Notes: a model not told the origin generated them from the sequence alone. A stretch of DNA of 64,000 nt from Paenibacillus abyssi (GCF_014640295.1 NZ_BMGR01000020.1:33650-97649); one strand, 5' to 3'; positions 1 through 10,646 are shown, numbered from the stretch's first letter. Numbers and translations are program-made.

Positions 1-387
1 ATTCTCCATCACAGGAACTTGGTTAAGTGGCAAGTCATCAACATATTTTTCGATATCCCGTACAATCAATCTTTTTGAAATGCCTTGCCTCCAAGGGAAG
101 AACAATGCCCTTTTCACATGAATATCTTCTGTATCCAGTGGGACAAAATACGATCCCGTTTGCTTTAAAAGCGTATAATCTGGATATAAAACAGCATTAC
201 TGATGAGGTAAATCTTTTGATAAAGCTCATTATCAACGACATAGCTTGCAGGAAGGCGAGGGACGAAGTAAAAACCTTCGTCCGCTACACTTACATCAAA
301 TGAGTTCGTGTAAGAAGTCTCACCATTTATCTGTAATGCCATGTTCAGAGCTTGGATCAAGTAGCCTTCAAGTTCTGAGTTTTTCAT
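1..387 (-). CDS. Unknown protein, C-terminal part outside window
   Basis: An open frame runs leftward off the window edge for 129 codons without a stop. It starts with ATG at 387, whose A overlaps the stop codon of the preceding gene (TAATG), so the two are probably translationally coupled. The visible part starts MKNSELEGYL and holds no motif, signal peptide or membrane segment that I recognise. Codon use is AT-rich like the restriction genes to the right. It is probably an island cargo or early mobile-element gene because it sits on the far side of a phage-type repressor, but function is unknown. Confidence 0.65.
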   Translation of the reverse strand, partial: MKNSELEGYLIQALNMALQINGETSYTNSFDVSVADEGFYFVPRLPASYVVDNELYQKIYLISNAVLYPDYTLLKQTGSYFVPLDTEDIHVKRALFFPWRQGISKRLIVRDIEKYVDDLPLNQVPVMEN

Positions 388-701
388 TATTTAACAACCC
401 GTACCCCTTCTGAACGGAAATACACATTCGAGCGGATTTCGATTGCTTCAAGTTTATCTAGCCTTACTTCAGAAAGGAACGGTGCTAATGATGGTTTCTT
501 CACAAATTTAACCATAAAGGGGTTAACTCCTTCCTGTACAAAATAAAGCTTGTACCCTGTTACTTCATCTGTACGTTTACCGTCGATCCAGTTATATTGT
601 GTTTCTACTTCGGAAGAAACACTGATGATTGGTTTCTCGTCTGAAATATACTGCTTTGCTGTATTCTCGTTGTATGCGTTTCGCGAATTTTTTGTTTTCA
701 T
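387..701 (-). CDS. Unknown small protein coupled to the partial gene downstream
   Basis: This reading frame encodes about 104 residues starting MKTKNSRNAYNENTAKQY. I chose the ATG at 701 because AAAGGAG lies six bases before it. An upstream in-frame ATG at 764 would add 21 residues and has a weaker, closely spaced AAAGGA. The protein is mixed alpha/beta in character and charged, with no visible signal peptide. It is transcribed away from the repressor gene at 1065, an arrangement typical of the early operon of phages and integrative elements. No family was recognised. Confidence 0.6.
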   Translation of the reverse strand: MKTKNSRNAYNENTAKQYISDEKPIISVSSEVETQYNWIDGKRTDEVTGYKLYFVQEGVNPFMVKFVKKPSLAPFLSEVRLDKLEAIEIRSNVYFRSEGVRVVK

Positions 702-1004
702 AAAGGTCTCCTTTTGCAGCGTGACTAATGCATATTGAATAGATTTATTTATCCCTGTACTCATGATTCCTTTGACTTTTTTATTCTCCGCTATATAGGC
801 TACATAAAGGCTGCATTCCCTTTACCTGTGAACCGTCATTTACCTTGAAGCCAAGCTCCCTAGCACCGACTAAAAGCATTTTCTATTATGTGTTCATCAC
901 CTTGTAATTAAATTCAACATGGCCATGTCGTATCTTTATTGTAAAAGAGCCATATTCAGATAACGAGAACCTAAACGGCAAATTGAGGGCATCATTTTCC
1001 GCGA
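702..1004. other. Divergent intergenic region
   Basis: This stretch separates the leftward unknown genes from the rightward repressor. It must carry the promoter of the leftward pair, but no convincing -35/-10 set was found for that direction. The repressor promoter lies at its right edge. No further gene was seen apart from the optional 5' extension (702-764) of the leftward gene. Confidence 0.4.
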
Positions 1005-1034
1005 TTGTCACTATACGACTTTGTATAGTAAAAT
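1005..1034 (+). promoter_or_regulatory. Promoter and operator of the XRE repressor
   Basis: TTGTCA (1005-1010) and TAAAAT (1029-1034) are spaced 18 bases apart as -35 and -10 elements. A perfect dyad, ACTATAC-N6-GTATAGT, occupies 1010-1029 and so covers the spacer. A repressor bound there would block RNA polymerase, which suggests autoregulation by the gene starting at 1065. The dyad is seen directly; its use as an operator is inferred. Confidence 0.6.
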
Positions 1035-1064
1035 AATTTCATGGACTAGGAAAGGAGCGGAAAA

Positions 1065-1412
1065 ATGACCGATAAAAAAGGATCGAATATGCGAAAAAAA
1101 GATATTACACTTGGGCGCGTTAAAGAATTAAGAGAAATAAAGAATCTTACACAACTCGAATTTGCAGAAAGTATTGATGTTTCATCCAACACCATTAGCC
1201 GCATTGAGCGTGGAGAGATGAGCCTTTCATCTGACCTAGCTTTGAAAATTGCAGATACATACGGAATTAGCCTTGATTGGCTTTTTTATCGTGGAAATGA
1301 ACAGTTAAGTCCTAAGCTTCGAGCAAATTTGGAAGAAGCCTTTAAATGTATACAGGAAAGCACCTCAATTCCTATACGCTTAAAAATCAACAAAAAAACG
1401 CCCTCGGATTAA
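1065..1412 (+). CDS. XRE-family helix-turn-helix transcriptional regulator
   Basis: The 115-residue protein has an N-terminal HTH_3 domain (about residues 16-70), with the pattern LREIKNLTQLEFAESIDVS followed by the recognition-helix region NTISRIERGEMS. The C-terminal tail is short and basic. The start at 1065 follows AAAGGAG by seven bases; ATG at 1089 is an alternative. It resembles phage and integrative-element repressors in size and in its position between divergent genes. It probably represses itself through the dyad at 1010-1029 and perhaps the leftward genes. It converges on the restriction operon. Confidence 0.85.
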   Translation: MTDKKGSNMRKKDITLGRVKELREIKNLTQLEFAESIDVSSNTISRIERGEMSLSSDLALKIADTYGISLDWLFYRGNEQLSPKLRANLEEAFKCIQESTSIPIRLKINKKTPSD

Positions 1413-1424
1413 AATCCAAAGGCG
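1392..1424 (-). terminator. Likely terminator of the hsd operon
   Basis: On the minus strand a hairpin with arms CGCC/GGCG and GGATT/AATCC is followed by a run of seven Ts (1398-1392). It lies 55 bases after the hsdR stop and overlaps the end of the convergent repressor gene. The stem has internal mismatches, so strength is moderate. Confidence 0.5.
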
Positions 1425-1478
1425 ATGTGAATATATCAATTTCTAGAATTCAAATTCTTAACCGCTATTATAGATTAA

Positions 1479-4400
1479 TCAAATCTTTCCACCTACACCC
1501 TTGAACTTATCCACAAAGGCAGAGATTTTCTGAAAAACACTCTGCTTTTTGGTTAAATACTGAGGATTGAGAGGACTCATTTTAGGAAGAACTTCATTAA
1601 GCTCTGTCCCATTTTCACTGGCATATTCTCTTCTCAATGAGGTTAACATGTATCTTTTTGCTGCCTCTTCATTAAGTTTTTCCGCACTAATCAGTTCTTC
1701 TGCTTCACGTATTTGCTCCATCTGAGCAAAGGAGAAAAACTTATCAATAATACTGGCTTTATCTTGGATATTGTCTAAATCAGCTTGGTTGATAAAATCA
1801 ACGACTAAGCTTTCTTTTGCACGATTTCCTACACTAGAACGAATTATGCGGCGAACTTCTTCAACCAAGGATGCTTTATCCTTCACCTTTTTGTTGTATT
1901 CGAAAATAAGTTCAAGAATGTAATCCAGATTGATCTCTTGGGATTTCAGTAGATCTACCTCAAAGACAACATCATCCCAATCAATAGCGGAATTCCCCTT
2001 TTCTTTTCCCGTTTTTTCACGACGCAGCCAATCACGAATATCATTGTATGTAGAACGATAATCTTGAACCGTCCTTTCCTCTAACACTTGAACCCCTTGC
2101 ATGCTAGCTATATCTTCATCTGTTACATAGTGAGTAGACTTAAAATCTTCAACCGCATCCGAATCCGTCAGATCTATAGTTTGCAAAGCTTTCAGACCTG
2201 AAAATTCATCATAGTTCTGTAGGATATTTTCAATCCGCAAATATTCACCGAAAAGTTTAACAAATTCTTTCTTATCCCTTTCAGTAACAATCTCATCAAT
2301 ATTAGAAAAACGTTCCTTTAATTCTTTTACTACGTCAACATAACCACGACGGGCTTCACCTGTTGTCACATCAGCGAACCCTTCCATATACTCTTTGTAG
2401 CTTTTTTCCAGCACTACATTTTTAGTGTTTTTATCACCAAACAGCGTAATGGCGTCTACGGTTGCTTGTTCTAAATCTCGAAAAGTAACAATGTTTCCAA
2501 AGGTTTTGGTGGAATCATAAATACGGTTAGTTCTCGAATAAGCTTGCATTAACCCGTGATACTTAAGATTTTTATCGACAAATAAAGTATTTAATGTGGG
2601 GGCATCAAAACCCGTTAAAAACATGCCGACTACAATCAACAAATCAATTTCTTTGTCTTTTACTCGTTTCGCAAGTTCACGATAATAGTTTTGAAACTCC
2701 TTACTTTCTACGCCATAATTGGTTTTGAACATCGCATTATAATCTTTAATGGCTGCGCTTAAAAACTCTTTAGCACTGCTATCCATAGCGGTTGGTTCGA
2801 ACGTTTCATCCAGAATTTCACCGATCGCCGTTTGCTCTTCATTCGCAGCAAAGGAGAAAATTGTCGCAATCTTAAGCGGTTTATCGCTTCCTTGTTGCAA
2901 ATTATTCAGAGACTCATAGTAAAGTTTGGCTGCGTCAACACTGCTCACAGCAAACATAGCGTTAAATCCTCTACCACTTGCATTCAAACGGTGCGTTTTA
3001 TTTTTAAAGTTATGAAGAATGTACTGAGAAATTTTTTTAATCCGTTCAGGATGTAGCAATGCTTCTTTGTTTTCTGCAGCCGATAGCTTTTTTTCGTCCT
3101 GTTCTTGCTCAATCGTTTTAAACTGTGGGCGGACATCGTTATAATCTACTTTGAACTTTAATACCTTCTCATCTCTGATCGCATCGGTAATGACATACGA
3201 GTGTAACTCTCTGCCAAAGACAGAAGCCGTCGTTTCAGAACCTAAGGCATTTTTCGGAAAAATAGGCGTGCCTGTAAATCCAAATTGATAAAACCTCTTG
3301 AATTTTTTCTTTATGTTTTTTTGAGCTTCCCCAAATTGCGAACGATGAGCTTCATCAAATATAAATACCACTTGCTTATGATAGATAGGTAACTCGGTTT
3401 CGCCCTTCATCAGATTATTTAGTTTTTGAATCGTCGTCACAATAATTTTATTGTCAACTTTTTCAAGATTACGCTTCAACCCTGCCGTACTCTCGGAACC
3501 ATTCACACTATCAGGAGAAAATCGCTGATATTCTTTCATCGTCTGAAAGTCGAGGTCTTTTCTGTCTACAACAAAAAAGACTTTATCGATAAAATCGAGT
3601 TCAGTAGCCAAGCGAGCTGCTTTAAAACTAGTAAGCGTTTTCCCGGAACCAGTTGTATGCCAAATATACCCGCCACTTTCCGGGCTACTCCATTTTTTCG
3701 CTTGATATGTACTCTTAATCTTCCATAGTATTCTTTCTGCTGCGGCTATTTGATAAGGTCGCATCACCAGCAGGTTATCGCTTGTATCAAATACGGAATA
3801 TTTTAGCAGTATATTTAATAACGTATCTTTCTGAAAAAAAGTCGCCGTGAAATCTTTCAGATCTTTAATGAGGATATTATCCGCTTTGGCCCAATTCATC
3901 GTAAAGTCAAAACTGTTCTTATCCCGTTTCGTCGTATTGGCAAAATAGCGGCTATCTGTGCCATTAGAGATCACAAAGATTTGTACATACTTAAACAATG
4001 AGTTTTCGGAATTAAAACTCTCTTTGCTATATCGATGAACCTGATTAAAGGCTTCACGAATGGCAACCCCACGCTTTTTAAGCTCCACTTGTACTAGTGG
4101 CAAGCCATTGACTAAGATGGTCACATCATATCGATTCGCATGCGTTCCTTTTTGTTCAAATTGGGATATAACTTGTACCTTGTTACCGGCAATATTGTTT
4201 TTATCTACTAGGTAGATATTCTGAATATGTCCATCATCAAACACAAAGTCATATATATGATTGTCATGAATTTTACGGGTTTTATCGATATGGTTGTCAC
4301 TCTGTTTATCTAAATACTGCTCACAAAACCTAAGCCATTCGGCATCTGAAAATTGCATTTTATTCAAGTCTTGGATCTGCACACGAGCATTCGCAAGCAT

Positions 4401-4577
4401 CTGTTCAGGAGAAGTGAAGTTAGGTAGTTTTTCATAGCCTTGATTCACTAAATCTTGAATCAGTTCTCGTTCTAAATTAGCTTCCGTTTGATAGCCGACT
4501 CCTTGTTCGGCTATCTTGCTATATTTATCTAGAACGATGTAGTGATTTGATTCAGCAATGGGTATGTACTCGCTCAT
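1479..4577 (-). CDS. hsdR: Type IC restriction enzyme, HsdR motor/nuclease subunit
   Basis: HsdR translocates DNA with ATP and cuts it once the HsdMS core has bound an unmethylated target. The 1032-residue protein is close in length and sequence to EcoR124I HsdR. An N-terminal PD-(D/E)xK nuclease is visible as D151, E165 and K167 (context VQVELKK). A superfamily 2 helicase follows, with Walker A TGSGKT at 309-314 and DEAH at 408-411, then a helical C-terminus ending FKGVGGKI. The ATG follows AAGGAGG by seven bases and sits two bases after prrC, so it is the last gene of the operon. No frameshift or missing key residue was seen. Confidence 0.97.
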   Translation of the reverse strand: MSEYIPIAESNHYIVLDKYSKIAEQGVGYQTEANLERELIQDLVNQGYEKLPNFTSPEQMLANARVQIQDLNKMQFSDAEWLRFCEQYLDKQSDNHIDKTRKIHDNHIYDFVFDDGHIQNIYLVDKNNIAGNKVQVISQFEQKGTHANRYDVTILVNGLPLVQVELKKRGVAIREAFNQVHRYSKESFNSENSLFKYVQIFVISNGTDSRYFANTTKRDKNSFDFTMNWAKADNILIKDLKDFTATFFQKDTLLNILLKYSVFDTSDNLLVMRPYQIAAAERILWKIKSTYQAKKWSSPESGGYIWHTTGSGKTLTSFKAARLATELDFIDKVFFVVDRKDLDFQTMKEYQRFSPDSVNGSESTAGLKRNLEKVDNKIIVTTIQKLNNLMKGETELPIYHKQVVFIFDEAHRSQFGEAQKNIKKKFKRFYQFGFTGTPIFPKNALGSETTASVFGRELHSYVITDAIRDEKVLKFKVDYNDVRPQFKTIEQEQDEKKLSAAENKEALLHPERIKKISQYILHNFKNKTHRLNASGRGFNAMFAVSSVDAAKLYYESLNNLQQGSDKPLKIATIFSFAANEEQTAIGEILDETFEPTAMDSSAKEFLSAAIKDYNAMFKTNYGVESKEFQNYYRELAKRVKDKEIDLLIVVGMFLTGFDAPTLNTLFVDKNLKYHGLMQAYSRTNRIYDSTKTFGNIVTFRDLEQATVDAITLFGDKNTKNVVLEKSYKEYMEGFADVTTGEARRGYVDVVKELKERFSNIDEIVTERDKKEFVKLFGEYLRIENILQNYDEFSGLKALQTIDLTDSDAVEDFKSTHYVTDEDIASMQGVQVLEERTVQDYRSTYNDIRDWLRREKTGKEKGNSAIDWDDVVFEVDLLKSQEINLDYILELIFEYNKKVKDKASLVEEVRRIIRSSVGNRAKESLVVDFINQADLDNIQDKASIIDKFFSFAQMEQIREAEELISAEKLNEEAAKRYMLTSLRREYASENGTELNEVLPKMSPLNPQYLTKKQSVFQKISAFVDKFKGVGGKI

Positions 4578-4579
4578 CT

Positions 4580-5686
4580 TTATGCCTCCTTCCTAAAGCT
4601 ATAGTTATTTATCAAATGATCGAATAATAACCTAACTGTTTGTTTTTCCTGAGGAGACGGCTCTGCTGCACTTGAATCCGCCAGAGTAGAATGACTTGTA
4701 AATTGAATAATCCGATTATAATATGCTTCTTTATTATCAGGTAATAAGTCTGACCAGTATGGAAATCCAAGAAAACTAGCTGTTTTTTCATATAGATTTC
4801 TTAAAAGAGTGAAATGATATTTTTGTACTTGATTGTTCTCAATAGCTTCCTCTATCGTATTCTTCAAATGCAAGTGGTATGAAAAACTCTTATTTGAGTC
4901 TCCTGGTTTTTCTTCTAATTCGAAAGTACCATCTTCTTTACGGCCTAGCATGTAGCAGGTCTTTTTATTAACTTCATTATAGAGCACATTATAAAAAATA
5001 GGATTGTGAGTTGTAATAACAAACTTTAGTTCGGAATCACTTTTTTTGATCAAATGAGCCAAGTCTACAGCCAGTTGAATTAAATGGTTATCGTCTAATG
5101 AAGTTACAGGATCATCAATAAACACATATTTCAACTGATTAAGTTGATCTGTTTCTCGTTCACTTGGCTCAGCTATATTTAATACATCAATCACTTGGTT
5201 AAGCAAGCTATAAAAAACACTCCAAACAAAGCTGCTTTCCTCACCTTTGGAAACCTTAATGTTTGGAGAAGGTTCTTCATTTCCTCGTTCATAAGAAAAT
5301 GTAACTTCCGAAAAATCCGAATTAAATTTAGGTGTTAATGTACGATCAGTATAATTCTGAAAATGACTAATAACATTTTGATCTTGTCCCTGTTCATTAA
5401 GCACCCATTCAGTAAAAGAATTGGGATGAATTTTAAGTTTTAAATCAATATCATTTGCTAGATCATTGTCCCAATAGAACAAATCTTCCGTAAAAGCGTT
5501 ATAGTAAATGATTTTTTTGCTGGCTAGCCCCGTTTCGTCCGTCTCTGTATCGTTTTTAGGTGCAACCAGCAATCTAAATTCTTTTGATAGTCTGGTTTTT
5601 CCATTTCCATTAAAGCCATAAATTAATTGAACTTTTTTATCGCTCTCTTTTAATTGTTGTGCAATTTCAATTAAACTCTTCCCCAT
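4580..5686 (-). CDS. prrC: PrrC-type tRNA anticodon nuclease
   Basis: PrrC proteins are latent ribonucleases held silent by a type IC restriction complex and released when a phage inhibits it; the E. coli protein cuts tRNA-Lys. This 368-residue protein has an ABC-like ATPase N-domain: Walker A GFNGNGKT at 24-31, a signature-like VSKGEES at 145-151, Walker B YVFIDDP from 187, and THNP at 226-229. The PrrC box GDSNKSFSY lies at 262-270. The C-domain has R296, E300 and H332. Their spacing (4 and 36 residues from the Arg) equals that of the E. coli catalytic triad R320-E324-H356. It lies between hsdS and hsdR with gaps of one and two bases, the EcoprrI order. The tRNA target here is unknown. Confidence 0.92.
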   Translation of the reverse strand: MGKSLIEIAQQLKESDKKVQLIYGFNGNGKTRLSKEFRLLVAPKNDTETDETGLASKKIIYYNAFTEDLFYWDNDLANDIDLKLKIHPNSFTEWVLNEQGQDQNVISHFQNYTDRTLTPKFNSDFSEVTFSYERGNEEPSPNIKVSKGEESSFVWSVFYSLLNQVIDVLNIAEPSERETDQLNQLKYVFIDDPVTSLDDNHLIQLAVDLAHLIKKSDSELKFVITTHNPIFYNVLYNEVNKKTCYMLGRKEDGTFELEEKPGDSNKSFSYHLHLKNTIEEAIENNQVQKYHFTLLRNLYEKTASFLGFPYWSDLLPDNKEAYYNRIIQFTSHSTLADSSAAEPSPQEKQTVRLLFDHLINNYSFRKEA

Positions 5687-5687
5687 A

Positions 5688-6881
5688 CTATGCTTCTACC
5701 TCACTTTTCGGAAATGAAAGTAGCATATTACGATAATATTCGTATTGCTTTTTACGCAATTCTATTTCACGAGGTAAGCCCTCGGTAATAGAAGATGTCA
5801 AGGCATCGAATTTGTCTAAAATAGATACTATACGCTTTTTTTGTATAGGTAAAGGATTAGGAACCATTATGCTATTCAAATTCTTCTGATTTAGTTTAGG
5901 TTGAGCTGCCCCCGATATATAGGGGGTTAAATCTATATAATTTAAATAAAACTCAACAAATCTACGATCTTCATAAGTCTTAAACTTAAGTACATGAGCA
6001 TGATTGTTAACCCATATTTTCCCACTAGCACTAAATGCAATTGGTGTATTTCTGGCAACCAAGTTTGCCCCATCTTCCGAAATAAGCAAAAAATCCCCTT
6101 CAAAAATATAATCTTTTACATAATCAACAATACCGGATGCTCCATAATATGGGATATCACCAAACTCTCTTACGCCACTAGTAACCGGTTTACGCATTGA
6201 GTCAAGATTCTCAGCAAGCTCCCCCAACGGTTTCCAGTCAATCTCACCCTCTTCAAAAGTCAACAACCTATCACGATAGTATTCATACTGTTTTTGACGA
6301 GCTGTTAGCTCTGCTGTTAGCTCTGCTGTTAGCTCTGCTGTAAGCTCTGTGAAGGCGTCCAAAATACGGACGATTTCTTTCTGTACTTCAAGGGGCGGAA
6401 TGGGGAGTTTGAATTTTTCTAACTTATCTCCATGTACTCGAATAACCTTAGTTCCAGTTCTATTTTGCTTTTTATATTCAAAAAACATAGGGGTTTGCAG
6501 ATAATAAGCTAAATACTTTGGATTTTGATTATGCTTAAAAATGTAAGTCTCTCCGCTGACACAGACCTCAGCCTCACCCAGCCAAACTAGAGGCTTACAA
6601 ACATCTTCAATATTTTCGCTTGTAGTTGCAATTATTAAATCGCCTTTCTGAGCTTTTCTCAACTTTGTTGCCAGTGTTTGTGAAACAAAAGATTTTGTTT
6701 CATATGCAAAATTTCCGTAGAAAGTATAAATTTGACCATAGTGGATACAACCCACACCGCTTTCTGTGAAATCACTTTTTTGCAGTCCACTACCTCGAAC
6801 AAACTCCCCTATTTGCCCTAATGATTTCCATTCAACTTCAACCCCCTCTAGGAGTTTCTCGATATAATTCGGATTAATCAA
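5688..6881 (-). CDS. hsdS: Type IC DNA specificity subunit HsdS
   Basis: HsdS recognises a bipartite DNA target through two target recognition domains (TRDs) and docks two HsdM and the HsdR subunits. The 397-residue protein has TRD1 at about 10-155, a central conserved helix at about 165-215, TRD2 at about 215-345 and a C-terminal conserved helix. Both conserved helices end in the matching motif KQYEYYR. The central helix carries the sequence ELTA four times, that is three TAEL units, from a 12-bp DNA repeat. The gene overlaps hsdM by four bases (ATGA). The recognised sequence cannot be told from the protein alone. Confidence 0.95.
   Translation of the reverse strand: MINPNYIEKLLEGVEVEWKSLGQIGEFVRGSGLQKSDFTESGVGCIHYGQIYTFYGNFAYETKSFVSQTLATKLRKAQKGDLIIATTSENIEDVCKPLVWLGEAEVCVSGETYIFKHNQNPKYLAYYLQTPMFFEYKKQNRTGTKVIRVHGDKLEKFKLPIPPLEVQKEIVRILDAFTELTAELTAELTAELTARQKQYEYYRDRLLTFEEGEIDWKPLGELAENLDSMRKPVTSGVREFGDIPYYGASGIVDYVKDYIFEGDFLLISEDGANLVARNTPIAFSASGKIWVNNHAHVLKFKTYEDRRFVEFYLNYIDLTPYISGAAQPKLNQKNLNSIMVPNPLPIQKKRIVSILDKFDALTSSITEGLPREIELRKKQYEYYRNMLLSFPKSEVEA
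6301..6348 (-). repeat. Four 12-bp tandem repeats in hsdS (TAEL spacer)
   Basis: The plus strand reads GCTGTTAGCTCT three times in a row and then GCTGTAAGCTCT once. In the hsdS frame each unit encodes four residues (ELTA/TAEL) of the helix that separates the two TRDs. In EcoR124I and EcoR124II, two versus three TAEL units change the recognition spacer from six to seven bases. Near-identical repeats of this kind can gain or lose units by slippage or recombination. Confidence 0.95.
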
Positions 6882-8425
6882 GATTCAATCACCTCAATAA
6901 TGTCATCAATTTCGGCACGAAGTTGGTCTATCTTTGCTACAGTTGTTTTTATTTCTGCATTCAGCTCATTTATATCAATCACTTCACTTGTGTCTTTCGC
7001 TACCACATATGCGCTTACAGATAGGTTGTAATCTTTTTGAACGATTTCATCATAATCAGCAGATGTCGCAACATAATCAACATTTTCTTTCCTATCAAAA
7101 ATCCCCATAATTTTCTCAATGTGTTCATCTGTAAGTATGTTATTATTGGTCGCTTTCTTATAGAAATCTACTCCACTTGCATCAATAAATTGAGTTTTAT
7201 TATCGGTTTTATGTTTAGAGAGAACCAAGATATTAACCGCTATTGAAGTTCCATAAAAAAGGTTAGGTGCTAATGAAATAACAGTTTCAACAAAGTTATT
7301 ATCAATCAGATATTTTCTGATTTTCTGCTCTGCACCACCACGGTAAAAGATACCAGGGAAGCAAACGATAGCAGCACGACCTTTGCTTGAAAGGTAACTA
7401 AGCGAATGAAGTACAAAGGCAAAATCAGCTTTGGACTTTGGCGCTAATACGCCTGCAGGGGCAAATCTTTCATCATTAATAAGCGTTGGGTCATCACTAC
7501 CAATCCAATTTACGGAATAAGGTGGATTCGATACAATCGCATCAAAAGGTTTTTCATCACCAAATTGAGGGTCTAATAGTGTATTTCCTAAAGCAATATT
7601 AAACTTATCGTAGTTTATGTTGTGTAAGAACATATTCATACGAGCAAGGTTATAAGTTGTATGGTTAATCTCCTGTCCATAAAACCCATCTTCGATAATA
7701 TGAGCATCAAACTGTTTTTTTGCTTGTAATAAAAGTGATCCCGAACCGGCTGCAGGGTCATAAATTTTATTGATTGTTGTTTGCTTGTGTATTGCTAATT
7801 GAGCTATAAGTTTTGATACATGCTGAGGTGTGAAGAATTCTCCTCCAGATTTCCCTGCATTGGCAGCATAATTAGAGATTAAAAACTCATAGGCATCACC
7901 AAAAAGGTCAATTTGATTATCTTCAAATTTACCAAAATTAAGCCCTGCAACACCTTTAATGACAGCAGCTAAACGACTGTTTTTGTCTTTCACAGTATTC
8001 CCCAGTCTATTACTTGTGGTGTCGAAATCAGCGAATAATCCTTTAATATCTAGTTCAGATGGATAACCATTTGCTGAACTTTCAATGGCAGCAAATATAG
8101 CAGCTAGATCTGTATTCAAACTTTCATTTGTGTTGGCGGTTTTCACAATATTAGAAAACAGCTGACTCGGATATATGAAATAACCTTTTGTTTTAATGGC
8201 ATCCTCTTTGATTTCTTTCGATATAATATCATCAGGAAGGTCTGCATACTTGATACTTTCGTCTCCAGCTTCAATATAGCTAGAAAAGTTCTCGCTAATG
8301 AAACGATAAAAAAGCGTTCCTAAAACATATTGTTTAAAATCCCATCCATCTACTGAGCCACGGACATCATTGGCTATTTTCCAGATTTGAGATTGTAATT
8401 CGGCACGTTGTGCTGCACTTGTCAT
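6878..8425 (-). CDS. hsdM: Type I N6-adenine methyltransferase HsdM
   Basis: HsdM modifies adenine in the target half-sites and, with HsdS, forms the methylase core. The 515-residue protein has an N-terminal helical domain (about 10-150), then the catalytic domain with the SAM-binding motif DPAAGSGS at 223-230 and the catalytic NPPY at 300-303, and a C-terminal helical tail that contacts HsdS. The start follows GGAGGTATACAA directly and is well supported. It is the first gene of the operon hsdM-hsdS-prrC-hsdR. Length and motif order are normal, so the methylase should be active. Confidence 0.97.
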   Translation of the reverse strand: MTSAAQRAELQSQIWKIANDVRGSVDGWDFKQYVLGTLFYRFISENFSSYIEAGDESIKYADLPDDIISKEIKEDAIKTKGYFIYPSQLFSNIVKTANTNESLNTDLAAIFAAIESSANGYPSELDIKGLFADFDTTSNRLGNTVKDKNSRLAAVIKGVAGLNFGKFEDNQIDLFGDAYEFLISNYAANAGKSGGEFFTPQHVSKLIAQLAIHKQTTINKIYDPAAGSGSLLLQAKKQFDAHIIEDGFYGQEINHTTYNLARMNMFLHNINYDKFNIALGNTLLDPQFGDEKPFDAIVSNPPYSVNWIGSDDPTLINDERFAPAGVLAPKSKADFAFVLHSLSYLSSKGRAAIVCFPGIFYRGGAEQKIRKYLIDNNFVETVISLAPNLFYGTSIAVNILVLSKHKTDNKTQFIDASGVDFYKKATNNNILTDEHIEKIMGIFDRKENVDYVATSADYDEIVQKDYNLSVSAYVVAKDTSEVIDINELNAEIKTTVAKIDQLRAEIDDIIEVIES

Positions 8426-8827
8426 TTGTATACCTCCAAATTTTCCCTCTTACTTATATTGTCTATAGAAGCACTTCTTAAAGGCTTTATAGCCCCTTAC
8501 CTATTCCAACATACTTATTCCTCACTCTAGCCGGAAATCCTTTTATTCGACAGTCACTTACCACATAATACACCATGCCATCGTGATGAAGCTAATCGAT
8601 CAGAAATGTCCTAAAGGAAATCCCTAGGCATCTTCATTATGTTTCGCGCATTCCACGCACTCAACCGGCTAAAGCCTAAATAAAAACTCCCACCGACAAT
8701 GATTCGGCGAGAGTTTTTGGCGACAATCTTGGAGACAATTCAAGTGAATTCGGGTTTCAGTAAGTCTTATGAGTTTTACTTAAACAGCGTAAAATCAACG
8801 TTCTGGGATGAGTAAGGTGTCACTAAC
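8426..8827. other. Island-chromosome junction next to guaA
   Basis: This 402-base stretch lies between the hsd operon and the 3' end of guaA. It holds a 12-base palindrome AGAAGCACTTCT (8467-8478) upstream of hsdM that could be an operator. It also holds a strong terminator (8682-8718) and a short plus-strand open frame that ends at 8763. That frame reads ARVFGDNLGDNSSEFGFQ before its stop. The repeated GDN resembles the tails of Gram-positive phage integrases, so it may be a remnant. No complete gene was seen. Confidence 0.4.
8682..8718. terminator. Bidirectional terminator after guaA
   Basis: The arms AAAAACTC (8682-8689) and GAGTTTTT (8711-8718) enclose a further stem CCGA/TCGG. This gives a hairpin with a T tract on either strand. 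It can end guaA transcription on the minus strand before the hsd operon. Confidence 0.75.
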
Positions 8828-10366
8828 TTATTCCCACTCGATTGTTGCCGGCGGCTTCGACGTTACGTCGTAGACGATACGGTTGACGTTGTCGACTTCG
8901 TTGACGATGCGGGTCGAGATTTTCTCCAGCACGTCCCACGGAATACGCGCCCAGTCGGCGGTCATGCCGTCAATGGAGGTTACTGCGCGAATGCCGACGG
9001 TGTAGGAGTAGGTGCGCGCATCGCCCATAACACCAACGCTCTTCATGTCCGGCAAAGCGGTAAAGTACTGCCAGATCTCACGGTCGAGTCCGGCCTTGGC
9101 AATCTCGTCGCGCAGAATCGCATCGGATTCACGGACAATTTCCAGCTTATCTTCCGTGACCTCGCCCAATACACGGATCGCAAGACCCGGTCCAGGGAAT
9201 GGCTGGCGCCATACGATCTCTTCAGGCAATCCGCACTCCTCGCCGACCTTGCGCACTTCGTCTTTAAATAATGCCTTGAGCGGTTCAACCAGTTTGAACT
9301 TCATGTCCTCAGGCAATCCACCGACATTATGATGCGATTTGATCGTTTGCGCGGTAGCTGTGCCGCTCTCTACGATATCCGTATATAACGTGCCTTGCGC
9401 AAGGAATTCAAAATCATCGAATTGGGATGACTCTTCTTCAAATACGCGGATAAATTCATTACCGATATTTTTCCGTTTCACCTCAGGATCGGAAATGCCT
9501 CTAAGCTTGTCCATAAACCGCTCGCGCGCATCGATTTTGACCACTTTCATATCGAATTTGCCGACGAACGTCTCCATGACGCCTTCCGCTTCACCTTTGC
9601 GGAGCAGGCCATGGTCAATAAACATGCAGGTCAATTGGTCGCCGATCGCTTTGTGCAGCAGAATCGCTACTACGGAAGAATCAACGCCGCCGGACAATGC
9701 GCACAATACCTTGCGGTCGCCCACTTGCTCGCGGATATCGCGAATTGTATCCTCGATGAAAGTTTCCATGCTCCAGTTGCCTTCGCATCCGCAAATGTCA
9801 TACAGGAAATTGCGGATCATTTCGTTGCCGTATACAGAGTGGCGAACTTCCGGATGGAACTGTACCGCGTAGAATTTCTTCTCCGGATGGCTCATCGCCG
9901 CAATCGGCGCATGCTCCGTGCCCGCATCCACTTGGAAGCCGGCAGGCGGCTCAACTACCAGATCGCTGTGGCTCATCCACACCGTTTGGCGTTTGTCCAG
10001 TCCTTTGACAAGGTGGCAGGCGTCTTGGAAATCGACCTCTGCTTTGCCGTACTCGCGTTTTCCTGCACGCTGCACCTTGCCTTGCAATTGATGCGACATC
10101 ATCTGCATGCCGTAGCAAATCCCGAAGATCGGGATACCCAGATCATATACCGCAGGGTCAACCAATGGCGAATTTTCAGCGTATACGCTGGCCGGTCCGC
10201 CGGAGAATACGATTCCTTTTGGATTCAATTCGCGAATTTTGTCTACTGTCGTGTTATACGGCAGCAGCTCGCTGTATACTCCCAAGTCACGGATACGTCT
10301 GGCAATAAGCTGGTTGTATTGGCCGCCAAAGTCCAAGACAACAATAATTTCATTCGATTTATTCAT
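8828..10366 (-). CDS. guaA: GMP synthase (glutamine-hydrolysing)
   Basis: GuaA converts XMP to GMP using ATP and glutamine-derived ammonia, the last step of guanine nucleotide synthesis. The 512-residue protein has a class I glutamine amidotransferase domain (catalytic C84 in GICYGMQ, H171 and E173 in FHPE). An ATP pyrophosphatase domain follows with the P-loop SGGVDS at 225-230, and then the C-terminal dimerisation domain ending IEWE. The ATG follows GGGAGG. It is monocistronic with its own promoter and a short leader, so no guanine riboswitch is likely. Its 3' end is the boundary of the restriction island. Confidence 0.98.
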   Translation of the reverse strand: MNKSNEIIVVLDFGGQYNQLIARRIRDLGVYSELLPYNTTVDKIRELNPKGIVFSGGPASVYAENSPLVDPAVYDLGIPIFGICYGMQMMSHQLQGKVQRAGKREYGKAEVDFQDACHLVKGLDKRQTVWMSHSDLVVEPPAGFQVDAGTEHAPIAAMSHPEKKFYAVQFHPEVRHSVYGNEMIRNFLYDICGCEGNWSMETFIEDTIRDIREQVGDRKVLCALSGGVDSSVVAILLHKAIGDQLTCMFIDHGLLRKGEAEGVMETFVGKFDMKVVKIDARERFMDKLRGISDPEVKRKNIGNEFIRVFEEESSQFDDFEFLAQGTLYTDIVESGTATAQTIKSHHNVGGLPEDMKFKLVEPLKALFKDEVRKVGEECGLPEEIVWRQPFPGPGLAIRVLGEVTEDKLEIVRESDAILRDEIAKAGLDREIWQYFTALPDMKSVGVMGDARTYSYTVGIRAVTSIDGMTADWARIPWDVLEKISTRIVNEVDNVNRIVYDVTSKPPATIEWE

Positions 10367-10395
10367 TTCCGAGCCTCCCTCGATTCATAAAGAAT

Positions 10396-10425
10396 ATTAT
10401 ATCCAACCGGATTTACGGCAGTCAA
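10396..10425 (-). promoter_or_regulatory. Sigma-A promoter of guaA
   Basis: On the minus strand TTGACT (10425-10420) and TATAAT (10401-10396) are separated by 18 bases. This near-consensus promoter lies about 30 bases before the guaA start, leaving only a short untranslated leader. Confidence 0.8.
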
Positions 10426-10430
10426 GAAGA

Positions 10431-10449
10431 AACGGCTATCGCCGTTTTT
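10431..10449. terminator. Hairpin between the transglutaminase operon and guaA
   Basis: AACGGC (10431-10436) and GCCGTT (10441-10446) form a six-pair stem with a four-base loop. It is followed by Ts on the plus strand and by a TTTCTTCTT tract on the minus strand. On the minus strand it may end the operon that finishes at 10647. Confidence 0.45.
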
Positions 10450-10646
10450 GGCGGCTTATGTCGTTTCGTGAACCGAGGATGATGCGGTCAGATTTAATCG
10501 GTTGGAACTCACTATTTGCTCTATGGGAGATGCTGCGGCGGGAGCGTTCATGTAAGATGGATCGCTTGCCGCAAAATTTACGGGGCGATCCTTGGCTGTG
10601 TACGAGATGATGCGTGTCAAGCGATGCGGTCTATTCTGTCAAATCA

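Noticed and set aside
9611..10390. A 259-codon plus-strand frame opposite guaA
   Set aside because: It is a shadow of guaA; the product has no recognisable motif and no ribosome site.
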